64,000 nucleotides of DNA from contig NW_026705155.1 of assembly GCF_029867415.1 (NCBI RefSeq), forward strand, positions 310,001-374,000. Direction: 5' to 3'. Below are positions 40,895 to 52,781 of the stretch, piece after piece (the first letter of the stretch is position 1; each line of letters begins with the position of its first letter). A model generated the notes under the pieces. It saw nothing but the letters and a program-made list of their open reading frames with translations, was not told the origin of the DNA and did not search any database. A program made the position numbers and the translations under genes. The stretch comes from Vicia villosa (taxonomy: Eukaryota; Streptophyta; Magnoliopsida; Fabales; Fabaceae).

Positions 40895-42514
40895 ATGTAT
40901 CACCCAAACTTTTTCTATAACCCCCACTCCCAGTATTTCGAGGAATCACCTGGATCCTATAAATCCGATCTCGAAATACTATTGGAGAATTTCAATGCTG
41001 CGCCACCAATTCATTCTCACCCAAATTACCTCTGCAACTCCCAATCTCAACATTTCGAGGAACCACAAGAAACTTACAATCCAAACCTCGAAACATTAAT
41101 TGGGGATTACAATTCGACACTAGCTTATCCTCAACCGAATTCCCTCTATAATCACCAATCCCAACATTTTGAGAAACCACAAGAATTTTATTCCAACCAA
41201 ACCTATCCTCAACCGAATTTCCTCTACGATCACCACAATCAATATTTTGAGGAGTCACCAGAATCCCATAAATCCGACCTCGAAATAATAATGGAAAATT
41301 TTAATGAAACATCTATGATGACAAGGTGCTTTGTGGAAACACAAAATGTGAAGCTAGCCTACTTCGAGGAACCACAAGAATCTTATAATTCTAACCTCGA
41401 AGCATTAATAGAGGATTTCAATGCAACGCCAACTTATCATCAACCAAATTTCCTCTACGATCACCACGCCCAACATTCTGAGGAGTCGCAAGATTATCAT
41501 AAATCCAACCTCGAAATCATAATGGAGGAATTCATTGAAGCACAAACTCTCTCTAGGCTAGAATCTATTATGACGAAGCAGTTTGAGGAAACGAAAAATG
41601 CAACGCTAGCTCCCTTTGAAGAACCTCAAGAATCCCATAGTTTTAACTTTGAAACATCAATGGAGGATTCCGACGAGACGCTAACTCACTCTAGATTAGA
41701 AGCCATGATGGAGCACTTTGTAGAGACACAAACCGTCCAAAACCAAGAGTTTATCAAACAAAGTCTTCAAAACAATGAAACCCTTAGGCAACTGACCACT
41801 ATGGTTGAGTCCCTCGCGACTCACAACATGGCATTAGAAACTCAAATCTCCCAACTTGAACCAAAGTCGCTAGGACACTTACTTGAGGAGTATATGGAAA
41901 CAACCATTAGTGAAGAACAAATTGAATTTCCTGAGGAGAGTGATAATGAGATTGAGGAGAGTGATTATGAGATTGAGAAGAGTGATAATGTGGTTGAAGA
42001 GATTTCTAGTGAGAAAAGAGTGGAGATTGAGAAAAATCCACCAACACCATCTGAAAGGGAGGTTGTAGAAGAGATAGAGAAGAAAGCACCTATTGTTATT
42101 CCTCTTCTCTATACCCAACTGATTCCTTTCCCGCAAAGTTTTATGGAAGCTAAGGTAGACTCCAAATCCATAATGTATGTAAAGATATTGGAAAATATCC
42201 ACACTAATGCACCCTTATTTGAAGTCTTGCATAAAAAGAGAAATTTAGACGACCATGAAACTAAGGATATCGTTAGTGATAAGAGGGTAAGGTTAATCTT
42301 TGAGGTGGTGGATAATATCGCTAAGCCCGAACTTGAAAAACTGATACTTAGGATCGATCCAGAACCGCCACCACGATTTCAAAAGAATGAACCACCCCAC
42401 AGAAGAAAGAAAAGAAAAGGTGAGGGATATGTGAGATGGCTTGATAAGTGGCCATGGAAAACGAGGTTTGCTAAAAGTTCAACCAAGGAGTCATTCTCGA
42501 GAGAACCACCTTGA
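40895..42514 (+). CDS. Gag-related ORF of the non-autonomous element, unit 3
   Basis: 539 codons from ATG 40895. It differs from unit 1 by one visible amino-acid change (A to V in TQNVKLAY, from GCG to GTG at about 41349). An extra T in the T run at about 40870-40878 closes the frame upstream of the ATG here but not in units 1 and 2. This supports the ATG, not an upstream start, as the real initiation site. Confidence 0.65.
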   Translation: MYHPNFFYNPHSQYFEESPGSYKSDLEILLENFNAAPPIHSHPNYLCNSQSQHFEEPQETYNPNLETLIGDYNSTLAYPQPNSLYNHQSQHFEKPQEFYSNQTYPQPNFLYDHHNQYFEESPESHKSDLEIIMENFNETSMMTRCFVETQNVKLAYFEEPQESYNSNLEALIEDFNATPTYHQPNFLYDHHAQHSEESQDYHKSNLEIIMEEFIEAQTLSRLESIMTKQFEETKNATLAPFEEPQESHSFNFETSMEDSDETLTHSRLEAMMEHFVETQTVQNQEFIKQSLQNNETLRQLTTMVESLATHNMALETQISQLEPKSLGHLLEEYMETTISEEQIEFPEESDNEIEESDYEIEKSDNVVEEISSEKRVEIEKNPPTPSEREVVEEIEKKAPIVIPLLYTQLIPFPQSFMEAKVDSKSIMYVKILENIHTNAPLFEVLHKKRNLDDHETKDIVSDKRVRLIFEVVDNIAKPELEKLILRIDPEPPPRFQKNEPPHRRKKRKGEGYVRWLDKWPWKTRFAKSSTKESFSREPP

Positions 42515-43884
42515 GTGCTTGCACTCTTAAACCGTCGAGCTATCGACGTTAAACAAAGCGCTGCGTGGGAGGCAACCCACGAGTTTTCAGTTTAATGTTT
42601 TCCTTTTATCGTTTGAACTTGCAGATAATAAATATATGGATCACTTGTCACGTCTCGGCCATATCTAGGCGAAAAATCTATAGACGATCATCTCAAAGAT
42701 GAATGGGTCTCCACGCACATTCCTACGAGTGTTGCTGCTGGTGGTGACACCGTTGATGAGCATGATAAGAGAAGACATTTCCTCTGGACGCGGAGTAGAT
42801 TTGGTTGTGATAGCCCTCCGGTAGCATCCATATAGGTTCTGTCTTTTCTTCTCCACCTTGGATCGAAACATTGAGGACAATGTTTGGTTTAAGTGTGGGG
42901 GAGAAGCTTTACCGCTTTCATTTATTGCTTTATTTATTGTCTTCTAGTTGTGTTGTCGAGTCTTTATACGTGATTTTTAGTTGCTATTGAATTTCCCCGA
43001 AATTTTAAAAATTTTAACCTCTAACAAAAATTTGAATTTTGACGCATGGCATACACACTCTGAAAGTATAGAGGGTGTCACACTTTAGGCATTGTTAGAA
43101 AGACTTGGAGATGTTTCAACAACATCGATATCGTCCCGACACCCTAAACCCCCTCATTATGTGATATCAATTTGGATGCCCATTATGTCGAGACCTTAGG
43201 CTCAAGTTTTCAAAGTAGCTCTTAAGTAGTTTATATTAGCAGTCGGCACCATCTTAAGCACAAACTACGTAGGGAGTCGATGAATATAAGTGAATGATCC
43301 TGTTTTTAAAAGATTTAATTGAAGAATAACCTTCTAAGTTAGGTGACCCTCACCCGGTCATTTAGCCTAATGGTTGTTAAGCCAATAAGGATTTAATAAT
43401 TAGCACCCACTGTTGGTTGGCCTAGAGGTCACTGGTACGGGGCTTGGTAGGGTGGACTACGGTCCGATCCCCCGCAACCGCAGTTGGGAAAGATGGGGCT
43501 TCACCATTTAAAAAACCAGAACCCCGTGCTAAAGAAAAGAAAAGGATCATAGTCGCTAACCGATTTCCCTACTATGTGTGTGTACGGATAACGGGCTTAA
43601 TGTGATTGCGCTCGAATGAAAAGAGTGAAAGGAAAAACGAGAGATATAGGTTGAGCTATAATGGCATAATTCGAATTGGTTTGTATGAGGAGAGAGTTTT
43701 TGAACATTGTGTCGTTACGGTATCCTTGGTGTTGATATCTATTACCTGTCGATGTAACATTTGCCTAACACAAATATGATTTGGAGTCGTGTCATGCCCC
43801 TGTTTCGAATCGAGCTTAAATATTTCTTTTTACCGTGTTGGTTGATTGCTTGAGGACAAGCAATGGTTTAAGTGTGGGGATATT

Positions 43885-45759
43885 TGATAACACGAAAATG
43901 TATCGTTTATTTGGCTCGATTTATATCAATTATTTCCTTTTTTTATTTTAATCATGTCATTTTATTGTGATATTATGCGGGTATTTGCGATGTTTCAGGT
44001 TTTACGCTCATTTTGAGACTATTTGTGAAAAGGAAAGAAATGGAGCTAAAATCACTACTATTTGTGCCTAAAAGATGGAAAAGGGGTGCTGAAGCAAGAA
44101 AGGGGTGCAAAGAAGGCCCAATTGTGCCAACTAAAAGCCAAATCCACTAAAAGCCAAATGGAGACCCTCGTCTCCAAATGGAGACCCCCGTCTCCAAACT
44201 GAGACCCCCGTCTCCAAAGTTGGAGACCCCCGTCTCCGAAGGCCCAAAGCCCAACATAAGTGGCCACGTCACAAATGGAGACGCCCGTCTCCACCTCTCC
44301 ACTATTTTCTCCACTTCTTTCTCACACAAGTGGCCACGTTCAACAAATGGAGACGCCCGTCTCCATCTCTCCACTATTTTCTCCACTCCTTTCTCACGCA
44401 AGGCGCACGTCTCCAACTCTTTCCAAGTCAAAATCGTTCCTAAATTATCGGGGAAGAAAGAGGAACACGTGAAGAAGCAGTTACCACATTTCTCATTATA
44501 AATAGAGGCTTCTACAAAGTGAAAAAGGGTTGGACCATGCTTAGTCCCAGCCACTGTTTTTAGTTCAGTATTATTTTCCTTTCATTCCAGCAATTTTAAT
44601 TCCAGCTTTTATTTCTACTTTCGTTCATATTTTCTCACAAAAATTTCTACATCGGAAATTGTTGTGAATCTTTAACTGATCTAACCTTAAGTTAGATTTG
44701 GTTTTTATTTTCCTTGCCTTTAATTTTACGCCCAATAATATTTGAAGAACAATCTAGCCAACCTGTGGCGGAGGTTCGAGTACTGCAAGATTCATATTTA
44801 TATTATTCAGGTTTATTATTTACCGCCTTTATTTATTTATATTTATTGCATGATATATTATATGCCAATTAATATGCCTAATATTATGAACCGAATTTAT
44901 TTATGCATGTTTAACCGTATTAATATGTCTGGCTAATTTATTTAGATGTCGGTATGTAAAGTACTCTAACCAAAGGGATCCGAAATAAATTGGCTTAATT
45001 ATGTTTTATTAAATATCACTTGTTTTTGGTTTGTATGTCTAATTTTATTAGTAAGTCTTAAAACCAATAGAGCGAAAGTTTGAGGTTTTAAGACGGTCAA
45101 AGGTTAAAATCAATAGAGCGAAAGTTTGAGATCTTTAACTGGATAGTAGACATAGGACATTAGTTTTAAGGATGGCGAAAGCGTATTAAAACTAATTAGA
45201 ACTTATTTATTTTCAAAAAGTGTTTTTAAACCCGCACGGGATGGCGAAAGCGTACGTTAGGGATATTAGCATGTTCCGAGTCAACAGAGCGAGAGTTTGA
45301 GATTAGGAGATTTAAGTAGATAACGACTTCATAAAACAAGCATTTTATTAACTACGTTGTTTCCAAAAAGCGTTTCTAAATCTGGTGGGATGGCGAGAGC
45401 GTACATTATGAGTTAGGATCGTAGTCTGAATCAATAGAGCGAGAGTTTGAGAGGAGGACTTTTAAATAACATAGTTAGTAAAGATCTTTGATTTAATTAG
45501 AATCTGGCCAATGGAACTTCGGATCACCTTAGTTAGATGAACTACATACCGATATCCGCGCATTTATATTTTATTTAGATTTAGGATTTTAGTTTCCCCC
45601 TAAACAAAACCAATTATCATTAGCCTTAGCTTTACATAGTAACTTTAGATAACGGTAGATCGATTTATAGTCCCTGTGGATTCGATATCTTTTAAAACTA
45701 CATGACACGACTGTGCACTTGCAGTTATCCCGACTAATAGACACGCAAAGTCGCGATCA
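43885..45759 (+). mobile_element. Concatemer LTR4 (1875 bp, outer 3' LTR)
   Basis: Ends GTCGCGATCA at 45759, followed by the right target duplication AGTTC (45760-45764). It carries an 18 bp net deletion near 44145-44165, where the first palindrome is lost and AAAAGCCAAAT is duplicated. It also has private changes such as CCTTTTTTTA near 43937. The TATA box is at 44497-44504. Confidence 0.93.
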
Positions 45760-46117
45760 AGTTCTTGCTTTTACATGTTCAATCTCAAACATGATATTTC
45801 CTATGATATTTCGGTTAAATTGTTATGATGTTTCCTATAATGTTTCAGTTAAGTCACTATGATGTTCCCATATGATGTTTGGGTAAAAGATTCAACATTT
45901 TATACACTTCATGAGTTCCTATAATGTTTTGGTCTAACAAGCATATGTTTACTTCATTACATGGTTTTTGAGTTTAGTATCTATGTTGTTTCGTGTTAAC
46001 ACTTCATTTTTTATGTAAATATATGGATTTATATACTTCATACCCATTATTCTTTCATAGAACTTAGCATCTTCAGTGATTTATACCATTTTTAAAATTA
46101 CAATTGACCTAAACATC

Positions 46118-46258
46118 TTGTCTAGACCACCCATTCTAATATCTGATTTAAAGATGGGTGACAATGTTTGGAAAATTGTTATTCGTGTAGTCGACTTTCG
46201 GATCATTAAAGAACACAGTGGACAATAGAATTTTAAGTTGATTATACAAGATATCAAG
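46118..46258 (+). pseudogene. RPA1-like fragment, copy C
   Basis: Same frame as copy B, but the start is TTG and the TAG after HSGQ is retained. The donor-like AAG|GTATG is preserved. Confidence 0.55.
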
Positions 46259-46409
46259 GTATGAAATTATAGAATGCAGTGGAAGAAGTTGAGTCGTCTG
46301 GATTGTGTAGAGGCTTCTTTTTTATGCATGTTAATTCTTTGTTTGATAAAATTACATAACTTCAAATTCAGTTTAATCGAAGTTTCATTTTCATTTTCCC
46401 GATTTTCAG

Positions 46410-46485
46410 TTGCACACCAATTTATGGATTAGTCAGAGTAGATACTCGAGGTCGCATCATCCAATTTTCAGAGAAACCTAAAAGA
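46410..46485 (+). pseudogene. AGPase-like exon fragment, copy C
   Basis: Reads as in copy B, except that V becomes I before YGLVRVDTRGRIIQFSEKPK. The acceptor TTTTCAG is preserved. Confidence 0.48.
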
Positions 46486-48346
46486 GTTAATCTTGCTACA
46501 CATGAATGAAAAAATTATGATTTACTATTCAACTTGCCAAAAATAATTGTGATTTATGTTATGTGTTGCTGTAATACAACACATAACCTGCATGCATATT
46601 ATTTAAATAGCAGACTCTTTCTTTTAGAGATAAATTTTACTTCATTAATTGATCTGGCTTTCATTTGTATTGCAACGATATTCAATTCTTTTTTTTTTCA
46701 TCATCACTCCTGATACCTGATAAATGAGTATGTAAAACTTAAAGAATGCTCATGTTTCAATATTTCAACAAAATACATTAGCATTCCAACTTACCAATTG
46801 AAGGTTTTAGTAGCAAACTTTAATAAACTATTATGTTTTGTTGTAATGTTATCATTCAGTACTTCACTTTTACAAGATTCCAGCCTTATAATAAGATCAC
46901 AATATGCATTTAGTTTTGTTCTGTTCGATTATTTTACAAAAAAAAAAACTATGATACTTGGTATAAGTTATAGTAGACACTAACCATATGTTAATTTTCT
47001 CTTTTACAAAGGTGTTAAGCTTAGTTTTTAGATTATCAATAAACTAATTGTGTGTAAGGTTGGTAACTAATTAGGTTCTAACCGTCATCACTTTTTAAAT
47101 TATGAAATATTAACTTTTATATAACTTTTATTAATCAAACATATTATTATATTTTATTTAAAATTATATTAAATTTTGTTAATAAATTATGTTACATCTA
47201 CTACTACTATTTATAGTTAATAAGGATTTTATCTCAACAATTTTTTTAATGAAAATTTTCATGTTAATAATAATATGTCAATAATAAAAATATGTTATAT
47301 ACTATCATAATTGATAAATTACAATATTAAAAAATAAAAAATTCTAAAAATTTAAATATATTTTCTAAACTAATTAATAAATTGATCATTATAAATATAT
47401 TTATTTTTATAAAAATAATATAAGTATACTTTAACCACTCCGGATGCAATTCCCACTTACATCAATATGAATTGGATTATTTATTGATGCATATATTATT
47501 GTTGTACGTGATGAGATTTATAGCTTCTTCGTAGATATTCTATTGAAAAATTTATTCAAAGCAATTCACAATAATGTTTCTTGATATGCATTAAGATATG
47601 ACACACAACATTTAAAATTTCATTTTGTATTAATAATATAAATTTTACAGTATTGTATTAATTTTAGTGATATTTAACAAATTATTTAAGATAGAAATGA
47701 ACTTATCAGTGTAGATACACGGGTAAGTACCACCATAATACATTTTTCCGGACATTAATTCATTTTTATTCGAATATTCACTATTTATATGGGTCACTAC
47801 CACCATAATACCATTCTTATGTGAAATTTATCACTGAAACTCATTACTTTCACGGGTCGCTATTGTCATAATACTTTTTTTATTTTAAGCAATAACACTT
47901 CTAAGTATTAACCATGAAATCATAAAGGTATATTTTCTCATTCACGCTATATTCATATTTGTTTATCCCAATAAATAGACATTGTTGCCTACAATTTTAA
48001 CTCTTTGTATAATCCGAACATTATTTTTGCTTTGGACTAATTCATACATCTATTACTCCATGTTTAATTTCTCAATAACACTTTCGTTCAAATTTCAATA
48101 TTAATTTTTCTAATTCTTTTTCAGATTTCTTTGGTACACTTCATTCTAAGATGTCATATACAATCTAAGTTCTTTTGAAGACACTTTTTGTCTATTGCAT
48201 TCTCAACTTCTTCTTTTTTTTAAAATAGTTACTATATATAGCTTCATTACATCTATATTATGTTTTATAAATTTTAATTTAACATTTTTCATTCGAGTAT
48301 TTAAAATTCGTGTTTGTAATACATTATTCATCTTAAGATTTGAATT

Positions 48347-48376
48347 ACCCGTGCGGACGCACGGGTCTTCTACTAG
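48347..48376 (+). mobile_element. Helitron-type 3' terminus, copy C
   Basis: Hairpin 48347-48366, CTAG 48373-48376; same sequence as copy B. Confidence 0.65.
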
Positions 48377-50523
48377 TTAACTTCATAAAAGTCATTATCA
48401 CATGTGTAACTAGAGGAGAAATAATTTTGATAAAATAAAATTTTTTCCTTTGATAAATCACTTAAATCAGTCAATCAACGTTTACAAAGTGAATATTTAA
48501 CTTCTTCATAAAATTGAATCTATCTTCATCAAAGGTTTTGTAAATAAGTCATCCTATTGAAGACCTTTATCAATAAAATTAATATGTAAGACTATTTGAG
48601 TTAATTCAAGGATGCAAGCGATGATGTTGAAAGTTGAAACAAATTGGTTCTTAGATCGTGTTTGAATTTATTTATTTCGGTTTATCTACTCTTATAAGCA
48701 CTTGTGAGACTATTTGAGAGAACATCTAATGATATGTTTAAGCTCTCTAAGATAACTTATCAACAAACTATAGCATATGTTGTGGTATTACTTCAGGTTA
48801 CATCAAGGAGAAATAGTTCATCAAAAGAAAATGCTTCTGGTGGTGACAGGTCTAAGGTATTGTAGGAATTATTTATATAAGTTCTTTTTAGTTGGAAGCA
48901 TCTTTTCCTTACAACTCTTATGGCTCATGATAACACTTCTATTTTATCTTTTTCAGATTTATCCTGCATCTTTATTTTTATCATTTCTATTTTTTTCTGA
49001 GCTGAACAACATTACTTTTATTAAACTTATTGCTAATCTTTATTGACACAATCATAATTTCATATCATATGTTACATATCAGGTGGTAAATTGGTTCATT
49101 AATGTGTGTGTCTTTGGAAACCAATGGTTGAGGAAACATACGAAGCAGAGTTTGGTGATTCTGATATAAATTGGTTCATCCAGGCTTTATTCATTTTTTC
49201 CTTTCAAATTGTATTTATATTATATAATTAGATCTTTCAAATTTTTTGCTTCTGCGTTGCTTTGAAAACACTCTGTGATTTCTAAAGTTTTCAAACAAAT
49301 GCTTAACTTTTGTTTAATAACCGTGAATTATTAAAGCTAGGAAAGGAAGGGATATTTTGTAAGTTGTGTCTTCTCCTTCTTGTATGAAGTTCTGTTGGTA
49401 AAAGCCTAAGAGCTATTCTACATGACTTGAACTTTTATTTGGCCTTTCAAGCGACATACATGAAATACAAGTAAATTAAGATCTGATAGAAAAAAAAATG
49501 CTGATTTAAGAGAATTATTCAGATCAATGCAGATTCGTTGCTGATTTATAATTGTTATTATTTGCTGAAAATTCTACATGCTAAAAATTCTAATTGTTGA
49601 AATTCATCGGTTGCTGAAGATCAATGCAGGTGCGTTGCTGATCTCAGTTGTCCCTCTGGTGCAGAGTTCATCTGCTGCGTATCGCTGGAGGAATTTCAAA
49701 CTGAGGTAATCAAATAGTAAGCATTCCATTCGTAAGATATCACTATTGGTGCATTGGTTTTTAATGGTGTATTGGTTTTTATGCTTGAGATAAATTCAGT
49801 GCTTATAGTTCAAAATTTAACCTTATTACCCGAATCAATGCTTTGGTCTTTCTCATATCTAGGTTCTAGATTTTTGTTCTGTTCAAAACTCTCCTTCTCT
49901 CTTTAATGACTTTCATCTTTCCTGTATTTTACTTTAAATGTGTTTTCTTCATTTTACATGTTTATGTTTTTTGTTCTTGCTTTTGAAGTAAAAGATTCAA
50001 CCTTTTGAACAATTCATGAGTTCTTGCTTTTAAATGTTTAATCTCAAACATGAACTTTCCTATGACGTTTAGGTCAGGTCTCTATGATGTTTCAAATGAG
50101 TTGTTTTTGCACTTTAATGCTTTCTGTTCTTGCTTTTGAAGTAAAATATTCAACATTTTAACATGAGTTCTTGCTTTTACATGTTCAATCTCAATCATGA
50201 TATTTCCTATGATATTTCGGTTAAATTGTTATGATGTTTCCTATAATGTTTCAGTTAAGTCACTATGATGTTCCCATATGATGTTTGGGTAAAAGATTCA
50301 ACATTTTCTACACTTCATGAGTTCCTATGATGTTTTGGTCTAACAAGCATATGTTTACTTCATTACATGGTTTTTGAGTTTAGCATCTATGTTGTTTCGT
50401 GTTAACTCTTCATTTTTTATGTAAATATATGGATTTATATACTTCATACCCATTATTCTTTCATAGAACTTAGCATCTTCAGTGATTTATACCATTTTTA
50501 AAATTACAATTGACCTAAACATC

Positions 50524-50664
50524 TTGTCTAGACCACCCATTCTAATATCTGATTTAAAGATGGGTGACAATGTTTGGAAAATTGTTATTCGTGTAGTCGA
50601 CTTTCGGATCATTAAAGAACACAGTGGACAATAGAATTTTAAGTTGATTATACAAGATATCATG
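50524..50664 (+). pseudogene. RPA1-like fragment, copy D
   Basis: Start TTG, same internal TAG. The last codon before the donor is ATG instead of AAG. Confidence 0.55.
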
Positions 50665-50814
50665 GTATGAAATTATAGAATGCAGTGGAAGAAGTTGAGT
50701 CGTCTGGATTGTGTAGAGGCTTCTTTTTATGCATGTTAATTCTTTGTTTGATAAAATTACATAACTTCAAATTCAGTTTAATCGAAGTTTCATTTTCATT
50801 TTCCCGATTTTCAG

Positions 50815-50890
50815 TTGCACACCAATTTATGGATTAGTCAGAGTAGATACTCGAGGCCGCATCATCCAATTTTCAGAGAAACCTAAAAGA
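50815..50890 (+). pseudogene. AGPase-like exon fragment, copy D
   Basis: The YGLVRVDTRGRIIQFSEKPK frame is intact. One silent-type change (CGAGGCCGC). Confidence 0.48.
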
Positions 50891-52751
50891 TTTAATCTTG
50901 CTACACATGAATGAAAAAAAATATGATTTACTATTCAACTTGCCAAAAATAATTGTGATTTATGTTATGTGTTGCTGTAATACAACACATAACCAGCATG
51001 CATATTATTTAAATAGCAGACTCTTTCTTTTAGAGATAAATTTTACTTCATTAATGGATCTGGCTTTCATTTGTATTGCAACGATATTCAATTCTTTTTT
51101 TTTCATCATCACTCCTGATACCTGATAAATGAGTATGTAAAACTTAAAGAATGCTCATGTTTCAATATTTCAACAAAATACATTAGCATTCCAACGTATC
51201 AATTGAAGGTTTTAGTAGCAAACTTTAATAAACTATTATGTTTTGTTGTAATGTTATCATTCAGTACTTCACTTTTACAAGATTCCAGCCTTATAATAAG
51301 ATCACAATATGCATTTAGTTTTGTTCTGTTCCAATATTTTACAAAAAAAAAAACTATGATACTTGGTATAAATTATAGTAGACACTAACCATATGTTAAT
51401 TTTCTCTTTTACAAAGGTGTTAAGTTTAGTTTTTAGATTATCAATAAACTAATTGTGTGTAAGGTTGGTAACTAATTAGGTTCTAACCGTCATCACTTTT
51501 TAAATTATGAAATATTAACTTTTATATAACTTTTATTAATCAAACATATTATTATATTTTATTTAAAATTATATTAAATTTTGTTAATAAATTATGTTAC
51601 ATCTACTACTACTATTTATAGTTAATAAGGATTTTATTTCAACAATTTTTTTAATGAAAATTTTCATGTTAATAATAATATGTCAATAATAAAAATATGT
51701 TATATACTATCATAATTGATAAATTACAATATTAAAAAATAAAAAACTCTAAAAATTTAAATATATTTTCTAAACTAATTAATAAATTGATCATTATAAA
51801 TATATTTATTTTTATAAAAATAATATAAGAATACTTTAACCACTCCGGATGCAATTCCCACTTACATCAATATGAATTGGATTATTTATTGATGCATATA
51901 TTATTGTTGTACGTGATGAGATTTATAGCTTCTTCGTAGATATTCTATTGAAAAATTTATTCAAAGCAATTCACAATAATGTTTCTTGATATGCATTAAG
52001 ATAAGACACACAACATTTAAAATTTCATTTTGTATTAATAATATAAATTTTACAGTATTGGATTAATTTTAGTGATATTTAACCAATTATTTAAGATAGA
52101 AATGAACTTATCAGTGTAGATACACGGGTAAGTACCACCATAATACATTTTTCCGGACATTAATTCATTTTTATTCGAATATTCACTATTTATATGGGTC
52201 ACTACCACCATAATACCTTTCTTATGTGAAATTTATCACTGAAACACATTACTTTCACGGGTCGCTATTGTCATAATACTTTTTTTTATTTTAAGCAATA
52301 ACACTTCTAAGTATTAACCATGAAATCATAAAGGTATATTTTCTTATTCACGCTATATTCATATTTGTTTATCCCATTAAATAGACATTGTTGCCTACAA
52401 TTTTAACTCTTTGTATAATCCGAACATTATTTTTGCTTTGGACTAATTCATACATCTATTACTCCATGTTTAATTTCTCAATAACACTTTCGTTCAAATT
52501 TCAATGTTAATTTTTCGAAATCTTTTCAGATTTCTTTGGTACACTTCAATCTAAGATGTCATATACAATCTAAGTTCTTTTGAAGACACTTTTTGCCTAT
52601 TGCATTTTCAACTTCTTCTCTTTTTTTAAATAGTTACTATATATAGCTTCATTACATCTATATTATGTTTTATAAATTTTAATTTAACATTTTTCATTCG
52701 AGTATTTAAACTTCGTGTTTTTAATACATTATTCATATTAAGATTTGAATT

Positions 52752-52781
52752 ACCCGTGCGGACGCACGGGTCTTCTACTAG
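52752..52781 (+). mobile_element. Helitron-type 3' terminus, copy D
   Basis: Hairpin 52752-52771, CTAG 52778-52781; same sequence as copy B. Confidence 0.65.

Larger units (their letters stand above)
28943..45759 (+). mobile_element. Concatemer of a non-autonomous Athila-like LTR retrotransposon (4 LTRs, 3 internal regions)
   Basis: LTRs at 28943-30835, 33924-35816, 38905-40795 and 43885-45759 alternate with internal regions 30836-33923, 35817-38904 and 40796-43884. The period is 4981, 4981 and 4980 bp. Only the outer ends carry a target duplication (AGTTC), so a single insertion was later amplified, or the array was inserted as one. Each internal region has a PBS, one 539-codon ORF, a conserved hairpin block, a SINE-like segment and a PPT. 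It has no protease, RT or integrase. Copies differ by only a few bases per kilobase, so amplification is recent. Unequal crossing-over between LTRs is the simplest mechanism. Confidence 0.92.
45760..50165 (+). repeat. Tandem ~4.4 kb unit, copy C (complete, 4406 bp)
   Basis: It contains the RPA-like fragment (46118-46258, ATG changed to TTG), the AGPase-like exon (46410-46485), the Helitron terminus (48347-48376) and exon-like segments (48810-49705). It runs directly into copy D, and the junction AGTTC at 50166 is uninterrupted. The rest is AT-rich, with no gene. Confidence 0.9.
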
